Below, in pieces: positions 52,064 through 63,775 of a stretch of DNA of 64,000 bases. Under the pieces are notes generated by a model, which did not search any database, was not told where the DNA came from, and was given only the letters and a program-made list of their open reading frames with translations. Numbering within the stretch: the stretch's first letter is position 1; the number at the start of each line of letters is the position of its first letter. The stretch spans positions 163,386 through 227,385 of the forward strand of contig JADDOH010000469.1 in NCBI GenBank assembly GCA_016648135.1. The letters are read 5' to 3'. Origin of the DNA: Agrypnia vestita. Its lineage: Eukaryota; Arthropoda; Insecta; Trichoptera; Phryganeidae. A program made the position numbers and the translations under genes.

Positions 52064-53584
52064 ATACAACATGTTAGATACTAATAAATTATTTTAAAGA
52101 CATGTTGGTTATTCAATAAATAGTGGTTTTCTACAAAGTGTTTTCAAATGGAAATATTGAGCTTCAAATGGAAATAATGAATTAATCTCACGCTAATTTC
52201 TTAATAGATAAAAACTTCAGAATTCAAATTTACAATCTTTATTAATGACCAAGAATTTTCCATGTACCAAGGTCCAACAGAAATTTTCCACGACCCATTT
52301 AGGCATGTTACCAGAAACGAATAGTTTCTCTCATCAATGGGTTAACCTCTAATCTAAACCCCGATTTTTTAAAGATCTAGGTATCCGTATTACATGTTCG
52401 TTAAGACAGCCCTGCAAGAGATTGGGAACCTCCCAGCTACTTGACTGGACCACATGGTTACGAACTTCCAAATCCCTTGAGGCTGCTAAAGATATAATAG
52501 AAGATTACCAGCTCCATCCTTATTTCCAAATAATCAAAAGATCTGCGGCAAAAGGTCCGCGACAAACGTTGAAACAAAATGCCCAGGAGACAAATGATTT
52601 ATGGGGAAAAGGCCCACGCGATATAAGATTCACGCGACAATAGATCCAAAGACTTAATGACGACAAGTAAAATTTTATGAAAGAGCTTTAAATAAATTAA
52701 TGAATTGATAGTGACATCATGGAATACCTAAACTTTTTCATAAATTCTTAAAAGAAAGAAGCCGACCAAATCAATTGAAAATTTAAGCCCTATTAAGCAA
52801 GAGAGCATTACTAATAACTGCTCTTGAAAACAGAAGGGCCAACATTTTATACGTATAATTGTTCTGAATGCACATACTTAATGTTAAGCTTAACCAGACC
52901 TAACTTAACCTAACCTAACATGTTTTATTCGTTTTCGGGGGTTTTATTCGTAGTCCGGGGCTTTTTGTCGTTGGACAATAATATGTCCGTGGACCTTTGG
53001 ATCAGTGGACGGTGGAGGATGAGCAAGAGAGAGAAAAAAATGGTCCAGTAATGATCTAGTGATCACGTGACGTTCGGCAGACAAAGCGTTTATTCGTATA
53101 GCAAAACTTCAAGGTTTTTATAAAAATATTGATTATCGCTTATTTCAATAAAATTATTATTCTTGATCAGTGCAATATACATACAAGTTATCATAATCTT
53201 AGTCCGATAACGATAATAAAAGACGAACGGATGATTCAGAAGATTCCGAATTCGAAAGTATTCCGAATAATATTCCGTATTGATAAGACACTGATAAACT
53301 ATAGTCATGACATATTAAAAATAAAGATAAATGAAATACGGATTATTTTTTTAATTTGTTGAGCAGCTTTGTAGATTAACATTTAAAAATTTAATTTTAT
53401 TATTTGTTTTAATCTACTCATATATCTATTAATTATACCAACATATACAAAAACCTTTCCATCGTCAGGGTGTTTTATATATGTCAAAATATCAAAATGA
53501 ATGTCTTTTGTTTTGGTTTTCTAAATTATTTAAAAAAATATTTTTAAATATTATTGCTGAAGACAAAAAGATAACATCCCTTTT

Positions 53585-53700
53585 TTAGCGAAATTTAAAA
53601 TAAATTAAATTTTAATAAATATTATTATTAAGTTCTACGGGTTAAATATTTTTAGGTGTTACAGCTGTTTCGGCTTGTAAGGCCATTATCAAACAGTGGA
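53585..53700 (-). mobile_element. Retroelement 3' end, second ribozyme-like family
   Basis: The minus strand reads TTTGATAATGGCCTTACAAG then CCGAAACAGCTGTAACACCT, with the same AACCCGTAGAACTTAATAAT 3' flank as 15.1 kb. Confidence 0.5.
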
Positions 53701-54376
53701 TATACCATGTACAAACGACTTATTTATAAAATTTTAAGTTACCCCTTCCCCTTTAGAGTAATTAGATATTTGTGGTGAGGCCCTATATTAATGTTCGTTT
53801 TTTCCCGGGCACTTATCATTAAAGGTGCCTCAGTTAACGTTATGCTTAATTATCAAATCAAATTAATTATCAAAATTGAATATAAATATGGAGTTCTACA
53901 AATTAAACACAAAAATCATAAATAAATAATTCATTTTGATATTCTGACATATATAAAACACTTTGACGATGAAAATGTTTTTCCGAAATGTGTAGGTGTA
54001 ATTAATAAATATATACTTGATTAAAACAAATAATATCTATTTTTTTAAATGGATTAAACTGCTTGAGATTTATCATTCGAACATGTGTAAGAAAATAAAT
54101 AAGTGTATCAAAAATGATAATTTATTAAATTGATTGATTTTATGAACGCACGGTGTTAATTAACAAACAATATGCGTCGAGCGTTGCATAACAATTATGC
54201 ATGAAGAGGAGAAACGTAGGAAGTGCCATAAATTGTAGAGAAGCCTCGTCTCTTGCTTCATATTGGCTATTTTTTTTTATAACTTAAATACACAAACGAA
54301 ATTTTTAAAGGAAATAAATATTTTCACGGTAAATAAGCAAATAATTGTTGACTTATAATTACTGACCAACTTTCCA

Positions 54377-54990
54377 TCACGCCATTTCTCCGCGGGAGTA
54401 GGCAGACAGGATGGAGCGCCACACTTTTCTGTCTTGACACACAACTCTCACCTCATCTATATTCATACATCTTCGCATGCAAGCTCGCCGGTTGTTGAGG
54501 CTTCTAACGGGACCATCTTCCGGTATCTGGTTAATCTGGTCACGCCACGTCTTCCGGGCCGCCCTCCTTTATCTATATATATATATCCTTCTTACCATTC
54601 TTTCCTCATTCATTCACTCAGCTTGCACAATCCTATTGAGCGGCCCTTTTTTACTTCTCAGAATTAAAAAAAGGGCCTCTCAATAGGATTGGGATTTATT
54701 TTGCTTTGATCTGCTTTACATTGCGTCCTTATTTGTTAATTGTTCACAGTATCATAATAAATGGATTTGGAACACATACATCTAGGTGATTTCATTTCTA
54801 ATGCATTCAATCTACTTTCGTTCCTCTTTTTTGCAACTCCAGGCTTCACTTCCATATATCAGTGTTGGTATCAGAATTCCATTGTGCACCTCGGTCTGCC
54901 CTCAGTTGAAATGTTCCAAATAGAAATTATTGCATTTAAAGCACCGTTCACCTTGTTCCCCGCCGTCACCCTCCTTTCGATGTATTTTTA
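54377..54990 (-). mobile_element. LINE RT/C-terminal fragment (RKTWHDQINQI lineage), copy 3, with hairpin insert
   Basis: On the minus strand 54990-54760 gives HNGILIPTLIYGSEAW, the reverse transcriptase thumb region, with frameshifts. Then 54573-54377 is open: RAARKTWRDQINQIPEDGPV, RRACMRRCMNIDEVRVVCQD and SAYSRGEMA stop. Between them lies unrelated sequence with a strong hairpin (see 54627-54692). Confidence 0.75.
54627..54692. repeat. Hairpin with arms of about 25 bp
   Basis: CAATCCTATTGAG...GGCCCTTTTTT is followed by a loop of about 13 bases and then its complement AAAAAAAGGGCC...CTCAATAGGATTG. It sits inside a LINE remnant and may be a very small foldback insertion. Confidence 0.7.
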
Positions 54991-55822
54991 ATATATTAAA
55001 GTAATATCCCCAATCCTCTCTTAGGTAATTTCGTAATTGCTATATTAGTTCAAGGAAGTTGTAATAAAATATGGAGTTTTTTGATTCCACTGTTTAAAAC
55101 TTATTAATAGTAATAAAATATGAAATGTATATTTTCAAATATAAAAAGTAATACTCTTCTGACGTCTTGTATCACGCACGCAATTATTATATAATTTAAA
55201 AAGATAAAAGTCAATAAATTTCCAACAAATGGAGCAAGTCTAAGCCAAATATGTTTTGAGAATACTTAAGGTTCCGGTACTGGACTTATTGGCACATTTC
55301 ATACTTTAGAATTTAATTTCTAAATAATAATTAAGATGTTTTTATTCAAAAAACTAACTTTTAATTAGTTAGTAAAGCCTCAAAATATGGGAATAAATAG
55401 AACATACTGTGTAAAATCATATCTCTATATAAATAAAAAGCATTTTATAATCAACAAAAAACGTAAAAATTTCTTGCAAATTTAAAACATTATAACTTTG
55501 TTAATATCGAACATTTCTGAATTATCTAAATACAGATTCTAGGTAATGAAGTAAACTTTATACGTATTAAAAAACATATTATTCGTACATATAAATATTC
55601 ATTCAAACCTTGTTCCGCCTAAGACACTAAAACGAAAATGAAAAGGTCTAGATTATGAAAATTGAAGAAATAAGTAAGAAACATTAGGACAGGTGATGGT
55701 CACGCCGTACAAAAACACTTCAGTTTGAAGAAAAAAATTGTGAAAAATATAATTTTCCAAACTAAATAAAAAGTTATATGTGGATACCCCACAATAATAT
55801 TCAATTAAATAAGATATAATTA

Positions 55823-56163
55823 TATTTAATTTAATTACATTATATGTGGGGTATAAAATATAAAAGCAGAAACAGCAATATCCAAAAATTAAAAAAAAAC
55901 ATTTTGAATGTTTTTTTTGTCACCGAGGATTACTAATTTAGAATATACTGAATTCTAGAATTTGTGTGTTCCAAAATTAAATTTTCTATAAATTTACAGG
56001 CTATGTTTCCTTTAAATTTATAGGCTATGTTCCTATAAACTCTCGAATTCACTTCATTATAAATTAGTATTCATTGTTGCCTGCTTTAAATTTTTTTCGG
56101 ATATTGCTGCCTTTGCTTTTATATTTTATACCCCCCACATAAAATGTAATTAAATTAAATATT
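55823..56163. mobile_element. Foldback MITE (GGGGTATAAAAGCAAAGGC family), best copy
   Basis: Long inverted arms start ATTTAATTTAATTACATT then ATGTGGGGTATAAAATATAA, and end with the complement TTATACCCCCCACAT and ATGTAATTAAATTAAAT. Inside, GCAGAAACAGCAATATCC pairs with GGATATTGCTGCCTTTGC. No coding capacity. Related copies: 27205-27435, 43932-44168, 57958-58080. Confidence 0.75.
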
Positions 56164-56333
56164 ATTATATATTATTGAATTGAATATTATAAATAATCAG
56201 GTCCTTTTTATAAATCTTTTAATTTTTTTTCATCGCAGTACTTAATTATTATTTCCCATATATTCTTTTTTATAGTTTTACTGTCTTTACTTCGATTTTT
56301 ATTTTTTGTTTGTAATAGATAGATACGTTGGAT

Positions 56334-56362
56334 CCTGATTAAGGGACCATTGGCCCAGAAAC
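56334..56362 (+). ncRNA. Hammerhead-like core at a retroelement 3' end
   Basis: CCTGATTAAGGGACC-ATT-GG-CCCAGAAAC is followed by ATGATGAAATTTTCAATAT, then AATGAAAACAAAGTATATTA, and ends in AAAAATCATTTTGCTCTTT. The last block is shared with 17517-17543. Confidence 0.4.
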
Positions 56363-57589
56363 ATGATGAAATTTTCAATATATAAGTAATGAAAACAAAG
56401 TATATTAATAATTATATTAATAATGTCACGCAAAAATCATTTTGCTCTTTTTGATGAAGTAAATAAAAATTATTTCCAGGAAGTGTGTTTTCTGTTTATA
56501 AAAGCATAAATACGAATCATCAAGAAAAAAAAATTATTCAATTTAGTGACTTTCGGGCCATCCTGTAGTTAGATAGGTTTTGTTTCTTATAATTGCGTGT
56601 CTTTCAATTTTTCGTCAATAGCATGAAATCTAGTAATATATAACGATATAAAATATAAATGAATTCTAGTTTTTATTTTTATTAAAATATCTAGAAATCG
56701 AAAGGAGCAGAAATAATCGATGGTATAATTATTACCGGTGATTAGATGAAATCATTTTGCTTCACCCAAATCCGTAAGATGTCGTTATTTATTTTATAAT
56801 TGGAAAACAAGGCGTTTGAAGTATATACGAACCCCCTTTACATTTTCCGGCAGATGTCGCCGCAGTTGATTCTGATAAAAGTAATCACTTGGAAAGTAAT
56901 AGCAAAAATATAATAGATTATGTCAAGGTAAAATAAACATACCTGAGCACATTAAAATCCAGTAAATAATATTATTTTTACGAATTAAATACCAACCTTC
57001 CTCCGACGTATACGCGATACTAACGAAAAATCATTGAAATCATTTTCTTTGTTTTTCATCAAACTGCGTTAGTATTTCTGTACACCTCAGTGATTCAACC
57101 AACAGGTGTCGCAGGTACGACCAAAGTTACTGATTCTTTTATATAGAGGGCGTAAACTCAAAGAGGCCTCTTTACTTTTGACATAAAGTAAATTTAACAT
57201 TTTATTTTTAGAGTTTTACATCTTGTATTTTACTGTTATTTTTATGGCTTTTTCTTGTTTTAAAAATGTAAATTTTAATAAACTTTTTTATTATTTGGGT
57301 ACTTCTGGGACTGATCTTTTAATATTATAAGGATGCTTGTCTCAATTTTCTTTGATTCGCATTAAATTTTGTATGGTGTTGATATTTTATTAACATTATT
57401 ATAACAACCCATAAATATAAATATAATCAAACCTCTTATCTCCTACACCATAACCTAACCATCTCATACACATGGTGTAACAGAAGAAGTCCATAATACT
57501 TTACACGTAGAATTCTAACTAAATTACGAGGCTATTATTATAGCTACAATGTCCTAAAATCAAAAGTTAGGAAATAAGCACCTTCAAAA

Positions 57590-57910
57590 TTTGCATTTTT
57601 ATTTATTTATTTTTACACATAACTTAGAGTTTATTACATTTTATTTTATTCTAGTCTATTAAAACTAAATTAATATATAAATTTAATTCGCTGTACCTCT
57701 CCAAAAAGAGACTAACTCTTGTGCTAAGGGAGGATTTACACTTTTACGTGATTACTTATTTTGTATAGGTACTGTGTGTGTTTAAAAAATTATTCAATTT
57801 TCAATTGTGTTTTTGGAGTGTTCATTTAACTTCTTTTTCATTTGTTTGATCTCAGTTATCTTCTTAATTTCTGTAGGGACTTTTGTTCTCAATATTTCTA
57901 ATTTATCTTC
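57590..57910 (-). mobile_element. LINE 3' end related to 38.3 kb element
   Basis: The minus strand gives RTKVPTEIKKITEIKQMKKK then LNEHSKNTIEN stop. It is followed by a 3' region with CTCTTTTTGGAGAGG and an AT-rich tail matching 38090-38350. 5'-truncated. Confidence 0.65.
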
Positions 57911-57957
57911 TGTAAAACATTGAACTGTAACAAATGTAACTTACATAGGTAACTTAT

Positions 57958-58080
57958 TTAAAAGCAAAGGCAGCAATATAAAAAAAAATGCTATCATTGG
58001 GGATTACTAATTATAATGTACTGAATTCGAGATTTTATAAGAAACATAGTCTGTACATTTATAGGCATTCTCGTTAATAT
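57958..58080. mobile_element. Partial copy of GGGGTATAAAAGCAAAGGC family
   Basis: Only the left half is present: AAAAGCAAAGGCAGCAATAT, GATTACTAATTATAATGTAC and GAGATTTTATAAGAAACATA. Confidence 0.5.
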
Positions 58081-58269
58081 ATTGGGTGGAAAACATAAAC
58101 CACGTTACCCCTGCTTGAGTTTCATTATAATTTCAGATTTTGTTCTCCTACTTGAATTTCGGGAGTAGTAAAATATAACATATAATAATCAAACTCACGT
58201 AGAGATAATTTTTATTTTCTCCACCCAATTTAATTTCTAAAAAGGAGTTAAATTGAAATGATATTTCAG

Positions 58270-58610
58270 GCGTATTCTAATGTAATGCTAATAATTCGGA
58301 AGAATCTCATTACACATATAAAGGACATTAAAAATATTCCAATCAAATATAGATATCTCAATAGTGACATCTATGATAAATTAAGGGAAAAATAAAGATT
58401 TGGATGCCGGTTACAACATACTATATTAAACGGGTTGTAAAACTTAAATATGTACAACTTCCAAAAATTTGATAGACGTGGTATTCTATCATGGGTGGAA
58501 ATATTACATTGTGGAAAGTGATCACCTAAGCCAACCGTACGATAGGTCGTAAGCCCTATGCGAACTCAAAGACTTCCATACCTACTTTATAATATATCTC
58601 AATTTAATGA
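58270..58610. mobile_element. Copy of GTGATCACTTAAGCC repeat family
   Basis: It contains AATAGTGACATCTATGATAA, TTCCAAAAATTTGATAGACG, TGATCACCTAAGCCAACCGT and GGTCGTAAGCCCTATGCGAA, in the opposite order to 35.3 kb. Confidence 0.6.
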
Positions 58611-58619
58611 ACATCATGA

Positions 58620-60120
58620 AGAATCTCTACGAAGTTAACGCCAAATCCATCAATAATATAGGTACATTGCAATCTTATTCCAAAATTCTTACAGCTATCT
58701 ATCTCCGCTTCTCTCCCACGGTATATTCGTGGGGAAACACTTCGTTAAATTAGACAATATATTACTCTCCGTTGTGGGTGAACATTTATTTTTTTAATTA
58801 TCTCAAACAACGCATTCTCCATGAATAATGTAAGTGTATTTATGTAGAAAATAAAAAGACCACCTTGGAGATAATATACTATTAAAAATTTCGGGCCGAA
58901 CTTGGTTCTTCCTCACGGTATGAATTAATCTCATAGAGAAACGTGGCTAGGATGGACATTACGATTTATATACAATCTTCACAACTATTCAAGGATCATG
59001 GGAAATATATTATAATTTATGAAATTAGCTATTCAACATATGTAATAACAATTGTATTAGGTACTTAATTGAATCTTTATTTACCATCCGGTGTTTGAGC
59101 CTTAGATTGAAAAACACATTTACAAATACGAACAGGTATGTAAAAAATACTTGTTCTCATAATAAAGTAGATGCTCTTGTTTGGTCGATATATAATTCAA
59201 AACTTATGCGATTTTTGAAAATATTAATGCTCATTTATGACATTTTAGAGATAAGGAAGCATATTCGGAATTCAATTTATATTCTCCAGTGCATAATTTT
59301 TTTTATTTAACGTTAGCATAACATGGCCTTTGTATTTATATTTTTAAAAAATGTTAAGATTATTATAAGAATTGTTAAATATATTATTATATTACGATTA
59401 AATATTATAAGAATTATAGCAAAGTAACTCTGTTGAACTAATTCAATAAACCATTGTTTATTGAATTAGTTCATAATTAGTTATTCAACTTACATGAATT
59501 AATTTTTTTGTTTTGTTAATGTCTATATTTTTTTAAATTTTAGTGTGCGTTTTATCTCTAAGAAGCGTGATTTCTTTTTTTTTTCATACGTAGATTTTTT
59601 ATTATTTTATAGCTTTTATTTTATCGTGATGCCTGCCTTAATTATTCCTCGAAAAGGTTCAAATACTTAATATAAAATTAGTTATGTCGATAACAGACCA
59701 CCATCTAATAGACCAGAACCAAAATAAAATTTATAATAATCAAAGAGCTCATGTAAAAGCCTCAAATTATTATAGAGCCTTGTGATATATTGTTTTATAA
59801 ATATTCCGTTTGCTCCTTCCACTTAATCAAAAATAATTAGACATAATTTATCTATTCAACAGAAGTTGGAATCAATTAGAAGGAAATACCCAAGATCCAT
59901 TGTATTAACAGCGAGCTAACAGTCATCGGATGCAGTTAATCTTAAAAGATCCTATCGGCAACACTGCACAACTATATGAAAATGCATACACGGATACTAT
60001 TACGCAAAATCTGTAAAATTATGGTGGTTGTATTAGATTTGACCCTTGCCAAGCACATGGTGGTTATTTGTTATTTATTTAGTAACAAAGATAATCTAGA
60101 TTTAATAAAAATAGGTGGAT
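58620..60120. other. AT-rich DNA without recognised features
   Basis: Short frames only. A weak palindrome at 59445-59475 (AATTCAATAAACCATTGTTT, ATTGAATTAGTT). No gene, RNA or transposon signature seen. Confidence 0.5.
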
Positions 60121-60121
60121 A

Positions 60122-60628
60122 TACAGGGTTATTTGTAAAACATTAATAACCTCGCAAGACTATATTCCTGCCTTGATTATGAGTCGAAAATGTTCAAGCT
60201 GTCGTGACCTATATCAATAGTTATGGAGATATGCGACATCAAACATTGCATTTTTTTTCAATATTTCTGACTTATTTTTTGTAAAACGTTGGACTATCAT
60301 TACAGTAACTTATATCGATTACGAAAAATTCATTCGTTTTAATACAAGTTAAATAAAATGATAAAAACCCTGAAAATTTTCCAATTGGAATTCGGAGGTT
60401 TTTATTATTTTATTTGACTTGTATTAAGGGAAATGAATTTTCATTTTCGATATAAGTTACTTTAGTGATAGTCCAAAGTTTTATAGAAAATAAGTCAGAT
60501 TTATTGAGAAAAAAATGCAAACTTTGATGTCGCGTATCTCCATAACTATTGATGTCATAATAGCTTGAACATTTTACACTCATAATCAAAGCAGGAATAT
60601 TGTACTGCGACGTTATTAATACCCTGTA
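60122..60628. mobile_element. 507-bp foldback MITE (TACAGGGT family), best copy
   Basis: It starts TACAGGGT and ends ACCCTGTA, flanked by TA. Almost the whole element is one palindrome: TTCCTGCCTTGATTATGAGT is matched by ACTCATAATCAAAGCAGGAA, and AGTTATGGAGATATGCGACA by TGTCGCGTATCTCCATAACT. Reading frames on both strands are mirror shadows. Related copies: 3141-3570, 7600-7923, 8472-9061, 50255-50512. Confidence 0.8.
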
Positions 60629-61350
60629 TACTGGCGTCACTTTGTCACTTCAGCGTATTTGATGTTTATTGCGTAATCTGTAGTGGATAGCTATTAGAAA
60701 ATGGAATAATAGATTTTATGAAATGATAGATTCTTTCTGTATATACATATATATATTTTTAATTGATTCATCTAATTTGCTTTAAATATTAGTCGCAAAG
60801 AGTTTAACCATATTTTGTATTAACCGATACTAAAATGAGTTACTTTATGTCACGTTGAATACAACTAGTTTCTTAAGACAGGTATAAAAAACCTTCCGAT
60901 TTCCTTAGATTTCCGTTTGCAGGAATGTAACCTTTTCCCGGCGTAATTCGAATAAAATCATATTTTCCCTACATTCTCTAATCATTTACAGCGCCAGCGG
61001 TATCTATATATCTATCTATAAAAAAAATAGGATTCTCATTTAGTTTATGTTACGGGTTTTAGCGTGCCTTCAGTTCCTAAATAATAAAAATTTGTGCAAA
61101 ATTTGGTCCAGGCAAGTCCAAGAATGGAGGAATAGTCTATAATTTCGTCAGGGTCCTAAAGAGTAACCATGCAAATTTGGAACGGATGGGGTATGGGATA
61201 TCTGCATTGTATTCATGGTCATAAAGTTACGTATACAAAATTTGATAGCAAGACATAGTGAGAGGGATACACAAGTACATCTCGCAACAATTGAGATTTA
61301 CATCCCACTATGCACAAGTTTAGTTCTACCTTAACTTTTGAGACAAAGCC

Positions 61351-61557
61351 TTAACAACGACACACGTCACATAGCCGAAACCTTTGCCTAGGTTTTTCCT
61401 TGGAAACCATTGAAAAAATAAGCGGTCTAATCCAGAAAACATGTGTTTCATAGACGCTAATGCTCACGAAAATCAAGTGGCACCACAGACCACCAAAAAT
61501 ATAGACGTGAACTAACGTAAATTTCTTGGTCTGATTCCACGGCTGGTTCACATCCAT
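61351..61557 (-). other. Unassigned open frame behind a splice-acceptor-like site
   Basis: After TTGTAATTTTTTCAG the minus strand opens with CAATTCAA then MDVNQPWNQTKKFTLVHVYI, a hydrophobic GGLWCHLIFVSI, and ends RFRLCDVCRC stop. Composition is more gene-like than the surroundings. I recognise no family; it may be an exon, a transposon piece or chance. Confidence 0.25.
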
Positions 61558-61574
61558 TTGAATTGCTGAAAAAA

Positions 61575-61830
61575 TTACAATAAGCTCGTGAGTTTTGAAA
61601 CAATTATGAAAAGCTCAAACTAAACACTCACTAAAAGTATAATGTCTTTGTAAATACATTACTGGTATTGTAAATAATACGTTTTGTTTATTAATCATTT
61701 AAAAATAAATAATCAATTTGTATTATAAATGTATGCACGCAAGGGAGACGTACTTTTGCTGTGTCTCAGCCCCCTCACCTAAAAGGGGTTGAGAATCTCT
61801 GTATAATTTTATACTCTGTGCGTAGAACCA
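61575..61830. mobile_element. Second copy of the 15.5-15.9 kb repeat, without the hairpin
   Basis: TTTTGAAACAATTATGAAAA, TATAATGTCTTTGTAAATAC and ATCTCTGTATAATTTTATAC match the outer parts of 15475-15960. The hairpin centre is replaced by other sequence. Confidence 0.5.
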
Positions 61831-61834
61831 AGGA

Positions 61835-63005
61835 CCAGATATCACGAATACTCTGAAGATCACTTGTCCACACTGTGCCGGAATATCTCAGTAATATCTC
61901 CTCCAAGTTATCTATATACAGCACATGTGCATGCAATCTAAGGAACGCAACCATGGGGAAGATATCTTTAAAAAAGAGTGATGATATTGAGAATGACACA
62001 AGAAAAGAGTATAAAACTTTATTTGACGCTTGCGGCATAAACTATGGCACGAGAAGGCAAGAATCAATGGACGTTAACCACAGGATATCAACACAGTTAA
62101 TATCAGGAGACTAACATGATGACCTTAGATCTTTACAGTCGGATGTTATGGCGAAGATATTTACTATTCCGCTTATGCCACTAATTTAATTTAAATAAAA
62201 AAAAAATATTTTAAAAATGTTGAAAGATCACTGAACTTCGTCTGTGGGAATCTAAAGAAATATTGTATTATATCAAGCTAAGGAGTTGTTTAGATGTTAA
62301 TGGTCTACTAATAATCTTCTCGCTGACTGCTAAAATCAGGCTTTTTTGTATCCCAGCTTTCATGGTCTCTGCGTGAATTGTTTGATGTGGTGTATGAAGT
62401 GTTCTTGTGACTATATCCATGCATTATTCTACTAATATGTAGCTATCTACTGTATCTTTATTTTTCTTTTCGTTTTTCCCAATTGGGAGTGTCTGCATTT
62501 TCTTAAAGCTATTTATGGACACATAAAATTTTATTTCATTTATTACATTTTTATTTTTTAATGATATATTTGTATTTTGTTGTATCTTTTATATTTTTTT
62601 ACTTATATTCATGCTTTGTTATTTTTTTTCCTTGTATTTCTCTGCTTTTGTTTATATTTTGTTATTTACTTGTGACTTAATTTTTATGTATTGTTATTTT
62701 CTTTGAATACATTGTTTTCGTAACGCACCCCAGAGACAGTGAAGTGGTTAGTGCAGTTTCCTCGCCGCGTCACACGAGTGCCTTTGCGTCTTCAGCGGCG
62801 TAGCGAAAAAACTGCTTTAGCATTAAAACAATGCCAAACTAGATGACGAAAGTGTAGGGCTGATACGGGAACGTTTTGCTCGTAGAGCGACTCTGGGTCT
62901 GTAGAGGGTCCCACTTCACAGCACCTTTACCCCCTGAAGTTCTTACTATATTTTATTATTATCGATGCTATATACTTCCTTATTTTTGTTATATGTGTAC
63001 TTACT
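61835..63005. other. Unassigned DNA before the terminal LINE fragment
   Basis: 61875-62110 is open on both strands but unrecognised. 62720-62940 is GC-richer (CCGCGTCACACGAGTGCC, TTCAGCGGCGTAGCG) without coding signs. The rest is T-rich on the plus strand. Confidence 0.35.
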
Positions 63006-63011
63006 TTTATT

Positions 63012-63775
63012 TTATTGTTTTTTTTTATCAATTATCTCATTGATTATTTTCCATACTATCTTACTATCGTTTTTTGCAGACTCTAAATTTTTTTTATAAT
63101 AATTTTCTTTGGTAGTTTTTATTAGAAATGAAAGTTTTTTTTTGTAAGCTTTTATATATGTATTAAGTTGCTCGTTACTTGGTTGCTTTTTATATTTTTT
63201 TATTAGAGTTTCTTTGTATCTTATTGATACTATTAGACCGTGAGTAATCCAGGGTTTTATTGGTTTGTATTTCGAGGACTTGTATTTGGGTAAAGAGTAT
63301 TTTGCAGCGTCGATATATTTAGATAGTGTGTCATCAAATATGTTACAATATTCATTGACATCATTACTACTGTATAGGTGAGTCCATTTCTCAGAGTTTA
63401 AATTATTTATAAGATTATCATTTAATTTTATTAGTTGTATGTTTTGCGTTTGAGGAGCTGTAATCATAATAAATGTAACTGTAATGTATAATAAAAGCTG
63501 TAATGTAATGTAATGTAATTTTGTTTATGTCTGGAATGTTACAATGGTCAATGCAAGATGGTCGTTGATTTTTTATATTTCTTGTATATTCGTTTATACA
63601 TGACATGAAGTTTAATTCTGCTAGCATATTTAAATAATTATCTTTATTATCACGTGAGTAGTCGTCAGCTATATTTAGATTTATATCTCCTAAAATAATG
63701 GCATTTTCGTGTTTTAATTTTGATAATATATTTCTTAACTCTTCTATCTTATTCTTACTTATATCTTATTTGTAA
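63012..63775 (-). mobile_element. LINE endonuclease domain and linker fragment
   Basis: On the minus strand 63775-63500 encodes KHENAIILGDINLNIADDYS, NYLNMLAELNFMSCINEYTR and NQRPSCIDHCNI. These carry the GDxN and S-x-IDH motifs of an apurinic-type endonuclease. After a frameshift at a (TTACA)n run near 63494-63520, an open frame of 151 codons continues (LIKLNDNLINNLNSEKWTHL and on to KIVWKIINEIIDKKK). This is the usual linker before reverse transcriptase. The RT itself is absent. Confidence 0.8.

Larger units (their letters stand above)
51108..53580. other. Mostly unassigned DNA between LTR and retroelement ends
   Basis: It includes the two ribozyme-like motifs listed separately. 52250-52645 is less AT-rich with a 73-codon frame (MGTSQLLDWTTWLRTSKSLE) that matches nothing I know. 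The rest is AT-rich. Confidence 0.4.
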
